In this document: piece after piece, positions 55,342 to 64,000 of the stretch
Numbering within the stretch: the stretch's first letter is position 1
Layout: every line of letters begins with the position of its first letter
Origin: Amanita rubescens
Taxonomy: Eukaryota; Basidiomycota; Agaricomycetes; Agaricales; Amanitaceae
NCBI GenBank assembly: GCA_015039365.1
Contig: WION01000160.1
Span: 53,745-117,744 of the forward strand
DNA: 64,000 bases
Direction of reading: 5' to 3'
Notes under the pieces: generated by a model
The model's database searches: none
Told to the model about the DNA's origin: nothing
What the model saw: only the letters and a program-made list of their open reading frames with translations
Position numbers and translations under genes: made by a program

Positions 55342-56175
55342 TCAAGGGTTGAATGCGATGATGCTCGCCCCTGCCGAATAAAGAACGGTATCGTCCCAGG
55401 AATCGATATGCCATGTGAATGCCTGCTGTGATACGTTGTCGACGTATGCTCGGACACGAAGATCGGCTTTGTTGTCGATATCGATTGAGTTCAGGGCGAC
55501 AAAAACGTCGGGCTTCTTCCAAAACTCGACATCTTGAAACGTGACTGTCCTGCTCTGGGTGGCTCGCGGTTGGTTCCAAGGGCGGACTTCCTGCGTGTTG
55601 ACGGACGTGCTATAGATGTGTGTTTCGTCCTCAGGATAGGCGATCCAACCTGCTTGTGCAGTATAGAGAATGGTATCCCCCCACGTCTCGATGTTAAGTG
55701 TAAATCCGTTCACGTCGATGTTGGTGGCGCTAGTCTTGAGGCGCCAGCCTTTGCTCTTGTCGAGGTCGATGTAGTTAAGGAAGGTGACCACTTTTGGAGG
55801 GGTTACAAATGGACGATCGAACTCGACGCGCACGGAGGAAGGGTCATTGGGGCTGGTTATGAGGTTGCGCATGTGTTCGCCTGAGAGATACTGCATGTTG
55901 CCAGGTGCAAGGATGAACAAATCGTCAATGGCACTGCGAAGGGTAGTATCGCCCAAGGCAATGACATGAATATCGACCCATTCCCTCGTGAAATAGAACA
56001 TCTGCGACAAAACCGTGATGTTGGCGTCTTTGGAAACGTCAAGTTCACGGAAGCCATTGGTAAGACGGGGACGGGCGACGAATGGGCGAGGAAATTCTAT
56101 GTCGCCCTGTGTATCGATCTCTGGTTGATTTGGAGGGTGGACGGACCGTGTGTCGAATTCGTAGAAGGCTGGCAT
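55342..56175 (-). CDS. H-type lectin domain protein 3
   Basis: 277 aa, intronless, no signal peptide. Three H-lectin units: RLTNGFRELDVSKDANITV; PPKVVTFLNYIDLDKSKGWR; PDVFVALNSIDIDNKADLRV with HIDSWDDTVLYSAGASIIAF. Units 2 and 3 are closer to lectin 1 than to lectin 2. It diverges from the ricin-B lectin gene at 57,554 across a 1.4 kb region that has taken up a truncated LINE. Confidence 0.85.
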   Translation of the reverse strand: MPAFYEFDTRSVHPPNQPEIDTQGDIEFPRPFVARPRLTNGFRELDVSKDANITVLSQMFYFTREWVDIHVIALGDTTLRSAIDDLFILAPGNMQYLSGEHMRNLITSPNDPSSVRVEFDRPFVTPPKVVTFLNYIDLDKSKGWRLKTSATNIDVNGFTLNIETWGDTILYTAQAGWIAYPEDETHIYSTSVNTQEVRPWNQPRATQSRTVTFQDVEFWKKPDVFVALNSIDIDNKADLRVRAYVDNVSQQAFTWHIDSWDDTVLYSAGASIIAFNP

Positions 56176-57553
56176 GGTTGGCTAGTACAAGTACTGAGGA
56201 ACTGCACTGAGGGAAGAACTAATATCTTCCTGCTGGTTCCGCCAGGTCATCGCCGTACACGGTATGGTCTATTTCGAGCACGGCGATTGGATCTAGTGAC
56301 CTCTCGTAAAATGAGAGCATACTGCCTTTGGTTAGTGATGAACAAATGGAACATATACCTGTGGGACAAGAATAACTTCTGGACGTATAGATCCAACATA
56401 GATCTGGGGTGGGATGTGTGTACATTGTTTATCTGTATGTATGTGATCTCCGAGTCATCAACCGGCTGGGACCGCAACTAAACCTTCTTGATGACATCCA
56501 GAATGCAATGGCATGCCACCATTCACGCTGCCAGTTCCATTTCCATAAGCTTAGCTTCGAAGTCCGGAAAAATCATCGACGTCAAGGTCTCCTCTCGCCC
56601 CTGTCAGTGGTTTCCTTTTCTTTGGTAAGTTTCGCAGATTCAACGCGCGGGGATAATTCAGTTTTTTTTTTTTTTTTTTTTTTAAAACCTTGTTTAGGCC
56701 CCGTGGCGCTTACAGCGCATGGTAGGGCATAGTCGATCGTAATGTACTTCACTTAAGCTACCTTATGCTTTTGTCTTCTTCATCCGCGATAATTCAGTTA
56801 AAAATAATACCTCTTATGGTGCATGGACGCGCTGTGTAGGGAACCGGGCCCAAAATATGAATCATATGGTGACGATGGCCGCCCAGATTTAGCTCAGTTG
56901 GCACTTTGGCATTACCTTCCTGGTCGGAAGCCGAGAAAACGATAGTGAATTTGAAGGTGAAGGACTATGGCATACAGTGAGTCACGAGATATGCCAGAAT
57001 TGAGATCATTGTTGGGGTGTTGGAGTCATTGTCAGGCGGGTATTCATATAAATTGGCGAAGACGCTCAGTCCACATGGAAGGTGTCCTCCGGCCCGCAAA
57101 AACAATCTCTGACGGTGCAGAATTGGTGCTCCATTGTGACGTCTCTACGATCACTGGGACCTGTCGATAAAGGCAGATTTGGTATAGTTAGCGGCGCAGG
57201 GGCAGTATAACTGCCGTTGAATGGTGCGTTTATCGGGGACGGGCGAGAACGAGTCGCAGTTGAAAGCAAGCTTCGCTTGCTGATTCATATGCGTGAGCGA
57301 TAAGTTGAAAGATACGTCCGGAAATGAACGTACCATTTATGGTTCTTGTTTCAACAGAGCAGCTACCAGCCGATCGATTCCATCATCCTTTGACATTGAG
57401 CGTCTTGTCTGATTGTCTCCACATCGAGTAGTGACCCATTCGGCCAACTGCCAAGCTGACCCTCCTGGCTACTTAAACTGCAACAGACGATCAACTCTCC
57501 TGCAGAGCCGATCTTCTTCTCACTACTGAACTTCACCAGTATACGCATACCGG
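56176..57553. other. Divergent region, lectin 3 / ricin-B lectin
   Basis: Holds the truncated LINE copy at 56,664-56,787. A TAGCTCAGTTGG-like sequence near 56,890 was considered as a tRNA and rejected. No other gene supported. Confidence 0.4.
56664..56787 (-). mobile_element. 5'-truncated Tad1-like LINE copy
   Basis: A poly-T run followed by a sequence matching the 3' end of the LINE at 4981 (AAAACCTTGTTTAGGCCCC, then GCGCATGGTAGGGC). It is flanked by the 12-bp target duplication GATAATTCAGTT at about 56,652-56,663 and 56,788-56,799. Only about 125 bp remain, the normal result of early reverse-transcription stop. Confidence 0.85.
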
Positions 57554-58198
57554 ATGGCAAATCCAGAGGACGACAGGGTTTATTTTATCAAGCATGCTTC
57601 GGGAAAATGTTGCATGGACCTCAACGGGAACGATAAACAATCTAGTAGGTCTCTCCACAAATTGCATCGTTCATAGCTTACTATGTTATCCCAGTCCTTG
57701 CGTATCCATTGTACAAAACTGACAACCAGAAGGTACAGTAAATACATCATGTTAGCCTGCTTCACTAATTGTTTATTCCAGTGGTACCTCCAGCAATTCG
57801 GTAATGAATGGACGATCAAGAACATGATGACTGGCGATTATCTCGGGCTTGGTCCAAGTGGCATTGTGCAAACGTCGCCCTTGCGTGCTTCCCAAACCGA
57901 GTTTAGGTGGCGATTTGAAAAGGACGTAAATGATCCACAGACATGGAAGTATGTTGTCTACTATGCTCATGCCAATAAGCTGCTTAGAAAAACCCCTTCT
58001 AGGATCCGTGTCACCAACACTAATTGGTTTATCGATTTGGCCAATGGTTCTACTGACGCCGGTACCGTAATTTTCCTTTGGGACGGGGACCCAAAAAATC
58101 CCAACCAGCGCTGGACGCTCCAGTATCATGATGCCAGTGGTCAGTTCACACCCTCGTTTTCTGTGCATTTTGGTTCTAATATTCTTCCCCTAGCCTAA
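57554..58198 (+). CDS. Ricin-B-type (beta-trefoil) lectin
   Basis: Exons 57554-57644, 57695-57732 and 57782-58198 give 181 aa, no signal peptide. Beta-trefoil signs: VYFIKHASGKCCMDLNG, then the three QxW-type motifs DNQKW, TEFRW and NQRW, and WTIKNMMTGDYLGL (repeat start). Mushroom ricin-B lectins bind galactose- or GlcNAc-type sugars and several are toxic to nematodes or insects; specificity cannot be read here. Part of the lectin cluster. Length fits a single trefoil. Confidence 0.85.
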
Positions 58199-59553
58199 TA
58201 TCCTTCCGCCCGACTTGTTCGCTGATCCAAGGCCGTAGTTAAGACCTTAGCGTATCACATGCTCTTTTTTTCCATTGGCGCACGGTAAGGCGTCTCTTGT
58301 ACAATGCTGTCCGTAGCTCCTTTTCCTTTTAAACTTCTTCCATTCAGAAACATTCCATGTTGTTACTCTTTTACCGTTGAATGTGCCTGTTGTTAATCGA
58401 TATCATATCGTGATCGAATGCAAACTAAGCTACTGCAACGCGCGTTGTAGAAGCAACACGGCCACAGGTCCACACTCCACAGCTATGCTGCGCCAAACGT
58501 ATTAGATCTTTTCGCACGATCTTGCAAGTTCTTTCGAGCCAGAAACTGTTGAAGTATGACGTATTGCAACAGGGAAGGGCATGCTCGAATTTACTTTCCC
58601 ATTTCCGGCAGATTGCCGTGTACCCCGGTCACCATTTATTACCAATCAACAATTATTATTTTCTCATTGCCTTTTTCGAAATTTGACAACGTCGAGGCTC
58701 GCGTGTACCGATAACGAATAAAGGTAAAGGTGGGTGATGATTCATCCTCCATCTCCCTACTGAGCCACCATTAGTAGAGTATACCTTGACGCATTCTTCG
58801 CTCAGATAGAGGAAGGACTAAGGCGTGTCCTTGCATCGTATTTCGAAACAATGACCCACTGGCAAGACATGATGGGTTGTAGATTGAGTTTGACTATATT
58901 CACGCTGTGCGCGGCGCCGTTGCTCGTAACGGTGATGACCCCGCAAACATCGAACATGTTTTTTCGTGCTTTTCTTCATTGTTACTTGCAATCGTTGACA
59001 CGGCGGCGGATTTTTTGGAATAACTGAAAGGAGTCTTGCGCGTGCTGAGGCTAGCTGCCAGTGTGGCACGAGAATTGGATGGAAGGTAATAGATCATTCT
59101 ACTCAAGCCTGAGGCGGTGGGGTTTCTGGTGCTTGCATAACATTGTTAAGCGCACCTAGTGACGGCAAGGTCTGAGCCAACGGCGAAGCTGCACAGCCAC
59201 ATCTCTTAAAACGTTCGTCATCCTCCTGCCAAGTTCTCGACGTCGCTTGGCGTGCGTCGCCAATCATTGAAACGGCTCAAGTTAGCGATTCTTATATGTC
59301 ATGGACGTTTGCACGCACAGAACCCCTAAAGTTAAACGGTCCGGCCCACAGTCGATTTCTATATGTGCATATTGGGCAAGGAGCGCGCCAGAGCCCCTTA
59401 TTGGTGTCAGCCACAGGTCAGTTTCGTTTACAATCGGTCGAGGTGTATATAAACCTGCATCCGTTGTCGCATCTCTTCAGATATCCCTTTTGATCCCCCG
59501 CATACATATACACGTACCACACACACATTTACCAATCACCCATACCATTAATC
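58199..59553. other. Intergenic with a repeat copy
   Basis: Contains the third copy of the Spt5-like 3' repeat. No gene supported. Confidence 0.4.
58563..58680 (+). repeat. Spt5-like 3'-flank repeat, copy 3
   Basis: Matches 4,569-4,740 in the same orientation: GCAACAGGGAAGGGCATGCT and TACCCCGGTCACCA, with several small deletions, and no coding part left. The most decayed of the three copies. Confidence 0.6.
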
Positions 59554-61031
59554 ATGTATTCCAAACTTCCCCGAAAGACCTTCCCCACCGCTTCCAAGCT
59601 GGCCTTGGAAAATTCCTCCCCTTCCCCTTCCCCTTCCCCCTCTCCCGCTTCCCGTCTCCCCACCTTTACTTCCCGTATTCCTTCTTCTAAAAAGAGCGCT
59701 AACGCTTCTTCTCAAGGTAAGGAAAATATTCCTCCTTTCTCTAAAAAACAGTGAGTCTGTCCTTTCTTGACGGCAGTGAGATGTGATGACTGACATGACA
59801 TAGGGGTTTGACTAGGTCGGCGCCTGCTAAAATAATGGTTGCCGACGAGCACAAAATTAAAAAAGGCGCTGACCTAGGAGACGTAAAGCGCGTTAGGTCC
59901 ATTGCAAAGGTAATCGTGTTCTCGATGTTTTGCGCAAGTCGAATCTCTGAGCACAATTAATCCCAGGATGAAAAGAAAGAGTCTTTCGTTCGTCCTGTGC
60001 TTGCATGCCTATCCGAAGCATTGGACTCGGTGCAAATGGTATTGTCTTTTTTATTGTTCGTCATTTCTTTTCCTGACTACTATCGATAGGACTTTGATGA
60101 CGAGGACTGGGAAACTGGCCTCGCGGCAGCAAAGGTCTCAACACCCAAGAAGAAAAGGATCACACACTTGGGCGGAATCACGCTGTCTTGCACCGAGAGC
60201 CTTTTCGACGTCTCTTCGCCATTGGCTAAGCGCCACAACGATAGCATCGAAGTGACACGGAAGAGATCTTTGGCGAGACTCTCCCGCGGTAACATGAACG
60301 AGGCGGACATTACCCTCGACGCGGTCCCCGATTCTCTGACAGAGAGAATTGAATACATCGACCCTGTCGAGTACTTTGATGACGCTGAAGTGGCCGACGA
60401 CACTTTTGATCTATCCGAGATGCTAAACAAGCTCGACGCTCCCGAGGAACGGCTCATGGACACCTCTTTATCCGAGCTAATGAACGTCGAGATTAACTAC
60501 TCCCTCGAGTTCCCTAACACCGCCGTTGGCCGCCCCCCGCATATCTTTGTTGCCAAGTACAAGCGCGACAAGAAGAGAGCTGCGCAGAGGGCGCTTGAAA
60601 ATTCAGTTCAAAACAACCGGTGCGTTCTTCAGGACGAGTGCATTATTGACATCCCTTTGCAGGACTGGGCTCCGTCGTTGAAGTGGAAGGTGCTCACGCC
60701 TGAAAAGTACAAGGCTCCGATTCCGAAGATCCCGAGCTTGATTGTGACGAGCCCCAGTGACGGCGATCTCGCATCGGCAATGTATGCAAACAATGCGACG
60801 GTCGATTATGACCAGGAGGTTATCGCGAGTGGCTCATACAAGGACCTTCAGCTGGACGCTTCGTGGTACAACTGGACGATCAGGTTCGGGGAGGTACTTC
60901 CCGCAGACGAGGTGGTGGCGGAAGAAGAGGAAATGATGCCTGCTATTCCGGAAATCATCGTCACGAGCCCAAGTGATGGAGATCTCCACTTTGAAGCGAA
61001 TGCTGAGGAGGACTTGAATGAGATATGGTAA
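59554..61031 (+). CDS. KEN-box protein of unknown function
   Basis: Exons 59554-59750, 59804-59909, 59967-60038 and 60090-61031 give 438 aa with agreeing phases. The N terminus is Ser/Pro-rich and basic; residues 56-58 form a KEN box in GKENIPPF, the sequence that the APC/C recognises in many cell-cycle proteins including securin. The centre is acidic (DPVEYFDDAEVADDTFDLSE). A motif IVTSPSDGDL occurs twice in the C-terminal third. No enzymatic domain is recognised. A cell-cycle-regulated, APC/C-degraded protein is a reasonable guess, not shown. Confidence 0.7.
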
Positions 61032-62593
61032 ATCCGAGGGCGTTGGCTCTTTCCATTTATTTTCTGGTGAGCAACATTTCAGACTTTGTATATCTTTCGT
61101 TAACGTTCAATCTAATAGCCTTCACTTTCGCTCTTTTTTATTGCTTTGGAAGTGACTCGCTCGTGCTGGACACGACAATATACCCCAAGGACTGGGACTC
61201 GGACCTAGATTTTCTTTTTGGACTGTACTGCATTGCACGTTTGTAATGGGGTATTGGTGGGGATACGGTAAGGCAGAACGCGTAGTTGCGCGACCCTAGC
61301 CAGGCGCGCACGAAACGTTCTTGCCAATGAAGCCCTGGGGAGAATGGCCAGTAGGGGGCGGAGGGCGGGGAATGCTTGCCACATTTTCTCACTCGAGGAT
61401 GCTCCTGAATACGGCCGTTCTGGGAACCAGCCCTGCCTGCCAGCGACTGCGAATAAATTGTTTTGTATTGTGCCGCTTTCGAATTCCAATCTTGTGCGAG
61501 ACTAAGTAAGCTCCACCCAGCAGTGTATAAACGGCCTAGCACGCTCGTAGTAAGCTGCCTAATTCGAGATGACAAAACTAATCTTGTCGTCAATAAAATG
61601 AACAGCATGAGTGAAGTTCGCGCCCGTTATCTTGAAAGATTCCTGCTCGTATCTCTTCTCATACTACTCGGGGCAATAAGAGAGACAATTGTCCGGTTTA
61701 CCTGGGTGCCACTATAAACTTATCCGGAGGGAAGAAGGCCGCACAGAGAACATAAAATGACTTCATGCAGGATTTGAAATTACAGTCCGGCTTACGGACT
61801 TTTTCGGGCGAATTGAACCTCGGCGGTTCTTTTCGGCACATTGCGGATGTTGAGGGTAAAATCGATTAAGTACCCCTTTTTGTGGGCACCTCAAGCAAAT
61901 TATAATTGTTAACTAGTATGGTAGATGGGAGCTCGCCTTGAAATGCTACTAACACATTATGCATGTGTGATTGACACCGGAAATGCAATGCACTGGCTCA
62001 ATCATAGCTGTGCACACCATAATCCCAACATCTCCTGACGTTTGTCGATGGGCACTGATGTAGAGTTTATAAACGTGAAAGGGGTGAACACGCTTTCGTA
62101 AATACTGGACCTTTCTGTCCATCTCCGTCGTTTTCCACCTTGCACCATATAGCCTGAATAGGCCGCATACCCCGTCCTTTGCTTGATACGACGTCATGAT
62201 ATCTCGCTTAGCCTTGTCAGGCCGTCGTAGATGTTGATCCACCAAGCTTTTGTCCTCGTGTTGTTTCGGGCGCGGCAAGTGACGGCAGCAGCATCGCTCG
62301 CATACGAACCAAAGGATGACAAGACGGTGCCTATGACAGAGGCTAACAGCGCGATGAAGATATAATCGGTGGTTGTAAAGCGAGGTTAAGACGCAACCGG
62401 AGGAGAGGTGGCAGGGACGACGGAGCAGCTGATGGCGAGGCGGAAGACTCCGATAAGTTAACCATAAACAATGCAAACAAGCGTACACATGTTGATTGCT
62501 CCTCCTCCACCAACTTTCTAGATTCGTTGGGTTGGTCGTGGAACGCTCCGTATCGAGGAGCCACGTGCGCCGAACTCTCTGCATACTGCCAAA
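61032..62593. other. Intergenic, partly F-box upstream region
   Basis: The last ~140 bp match the left-arm upstream region. The rest shows no gene or RNA that I can support. Confidence 0.45.
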
Positions 62594-63220
62594 ATGAGTT
62601 CCGAAGTACCAACGGAAATTTTACAGGACATCTTTCATCTGCTTTGCGATGAACCTATCGCTCTCCATGATTTAAATAACAAATCTCACTTTTACGACTT
62701 CCCGTGGGCCGTTGGACAGGTTTGCAGGCGCTGGAGAGGGGTATTTCTGTCCCACACGCATTTGTGGACCTCTTTTGCCCTAGAGCCTGCCGATTTCCGA
62801 GTCAGATCCGCTCACTTTGTTGAAATGAACCGCCGCGCGACCTTATACCTCGAACGATCTGGACAGCAGCCTCTCACCATAGACGTCACGGTGTCCCTAC
62901 GGTATCCAGACATCCGAACATTTCCTAAAAAAGTTTGGGGAACGCTATTATCGTGCTCGAAGCGATGGAGAAAGGCCGATTTGAAGCTGAGAGATGGAGC
63001 AAAGCTAGTCTTGGACGGACTCAAATACAGAGGGTACATGTCGAGCCTTGAGTCCCTCAGGATATCCATACCCCATTCCCTAGCCCCGGAGCACTATAAC
63101 GCATTCCAAATCGCGGCGCACCTAACTGAACTTGATCTATCCCACCCGAGATATGCGGCAACATGGCAGTTTCCATGGGCACAATTGACGAAGCTCAAAC
63201 TTGAAACATCCTGCAAAGAG
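62450..63220. repeat. Right arm of inverted F-box duplication
   Basis: Reverse complement of 1-770. Differences are scattered; this arm keeps the open frame. Confidence 0.85.
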
Positions 63221-63949
63221 TTCGACAAGGACAGTAATAATCCGTGGGGAGTTCTATTCCAGTTAGAAAATATCGAAGAGTTACGCATCATCACAACCTT
63301 CGGCCGCATATCAAGGCACCATCCCCCACTTCCCATTGTACGCCTTCCTGGCCTTCGGCTTCTCGAAGTCTCCTTAGTCTTTGCCATGATGTTCTCCTGG
63401 TTCACTGCGCCTTTACTGGAACATCTTCACATACACGGGTGCACTGATCTCGCCTACGATTGGTTGTACGATGATCAGCCCTACGAAAGAGAAATAACGT
63501 CTTTAATCCAACGTTCATCTTGTCACGTTCGCCAATTGGTACTTGATAATTGTAGAACGAAGGAGATGCGCATAGTAATGAAAGCACTGGCCAGCGTTGA
63601 AGAGCTCTCTATTACTTACCCAAGGGGAACCCTCAATGTATTACAGGATATTACGGGCTGCATCTACATGCCTAAAATGCAGGTATTGCAGGTTCGGCCG
63701 TGTATTATTCGTGGGAATCTTGCGGAGAAGGTGGAGGCCGCAGCTTCTCGCCTTTTCGAGGCTCGAGGGAAGGGATCGTCCCTTCCGAGCCACGACATTG
63801 CGCCGCTCGAGAAGTTTGTGATCTGGTTGACCTTGCGGGGAACCTTGAAGTTCTTCGTTGAGGTCTTGGAAGTGATGCGTAGTTGGCCATCCTTTGCTCA
63901 AGTTTATATCAATGGCACGTTGCTCGAACGATTAACTCCATCCCTTTGA
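62594..63949 (+). CDS. F-box protein
   Basis: 451 aa, intronless. The F-box-like start EVPTEILQDIFHLLCDEP is followed by QVCRRWRGVFLSHTHLW, the usual agaricomycete F-box layout, then degenerate leucine-rich repeats (LESLRISIPHSLAPEHYN, GLRLLEVSLVFAMMFSWF, SVEELSITYPRGTLNVLQD) for substrate binding. It would act as an SCF ubiquitin-ligase adaptor. Intact, unlike its inverted copy at 8-619. Confidence 0.85.
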   Translation: MSSEVPTEILQDIFHLLCDEPIALHDLNNKSHFYDFPWAVGQVCRRWRGVFLSHTHLWTSFALEPADFRVRSAHFVEMNRRATLYLERSGQQPLTIDVTVSLRYPDIRTFPKKVWGTLLSCSKRWRKADLKLRDGAKLVLDGLKYRGYMSSLESLRISIPHSLAPEHYNAFQIAAHLTELDLSHPRYAATWQFPWAQLTKLKLETSCKEFDKDSNNPWGVLFQLENIEELRIITTFGRISRHHPPLPIVRLPGLRLLEVSLVFAMMFSWFTAPLLEHLHIHGCTDLAYDWLYDDQPYEREITSLIQRSSCHVRQLVLDNCRTKEMRIVMKALASVEELSITYPRGTLNVLQDITGCIYMPKMQVLQVRPCIIRGNLAEKVEAAASRLFEARGKGSSLPSHDIAPLEKFVIWLTLRGTLKFFVEVLEVMRSWPSFAQVYINGTLLERLTPSL

Positions 63950-64000
63950 TTGTCGTGCTATCTTGGGCTACTGCAAGAGTAGTGGATGCAAGGACGTGGC

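Noticed and set aside
56885..56960. tRNA-like TAGCTCAGTTGG
   Set aside because: No acceptor stem and no box B (GGTTCGANNCC) downstream; probably chance or a decayed relic.
61949..62612. Minus-strand open frames near the F-box start
   Set aside because: Shadow of the promoter and 5' part of the duplicated F-box gene; similar frames appear at the left arm.

Overview
This is a nuclear window from a filamentous basidiomycete, most likely a mushroom-forming agaricomycete; the species cannot be told. The evidence is the many short (about 45-60 nt) GT-AG introns, basidiomycete-type F-box proteins, a Spt5-like KOW protein, a fungal alpha-kinase, an rve-like integrase-core gene, defence-type lectins, and LTR (chromovirus) and Tad1-like retrotransposons.

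Layout. 1-4.5 kb: a frameshifted F-box copy, a WD40-only Tup1 paralogue, a small secreted eight-cysteine protein and a tRNA-Val(CAC) gene. 4.8-16.9 kb: a Spt5-like gene on the minus strand, split near its 3' end by a 9.1 kb Tad1-like LINE, which itself carries a 2.6 kb gag-only LTR element; both insertions have clear target-site duplications. 17.9-19.7 kb: a multi-exon integrase-core (DDE-like) gene. 19.8-29.0 kb: an alpha-kinase gene whose 49-nt last intron has received a complete 6.29 kb chromodomain Ty3/Gypsy element with identical-length LTRs. 29.1-29.5 kb: a duplicated 3' end of a Spt5-like gene.

29.9-46.5 kb is mostly housekeeping: NIPA-type Mg2+ transporter, Hsp20-domain protein, coiled-coil protein, F-box-like protein, ChAPs-family exomer cargo adaptor (Bch1/Bud7), aspartokinase, a small unknown protein, two weak gene remnants, and an ENT-family nucleoside transporter.

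46.7-58.2 kb is the most interesting part: a secreted protein with an ADP-ribosyltransferase/DUF3990-like look, two HAD (MDP1-type) phosphatase-like two-domain proteins, three H-type lectins and one ricin-B lectin. Two HAD/H-lectin pairs are arranged head-to-head and mirror each other, so each pair may share a bidirectional promoter. I read this as a candidate chemical-defence or self/non-self recognition island built by duplication of a HAD-lectin cassette.

59.5-61.0 kb: a KEN-box protein of unknown function. 62.6-63.9 kb: the intact F-box gene, whose inverted and frameshifted copy opens the window 62 kb away. Many real genes here are only visible after splicing; exon limits given below were read by eye from GT-AG sites and reading-frame continuity and are not confirmed by transcripts.
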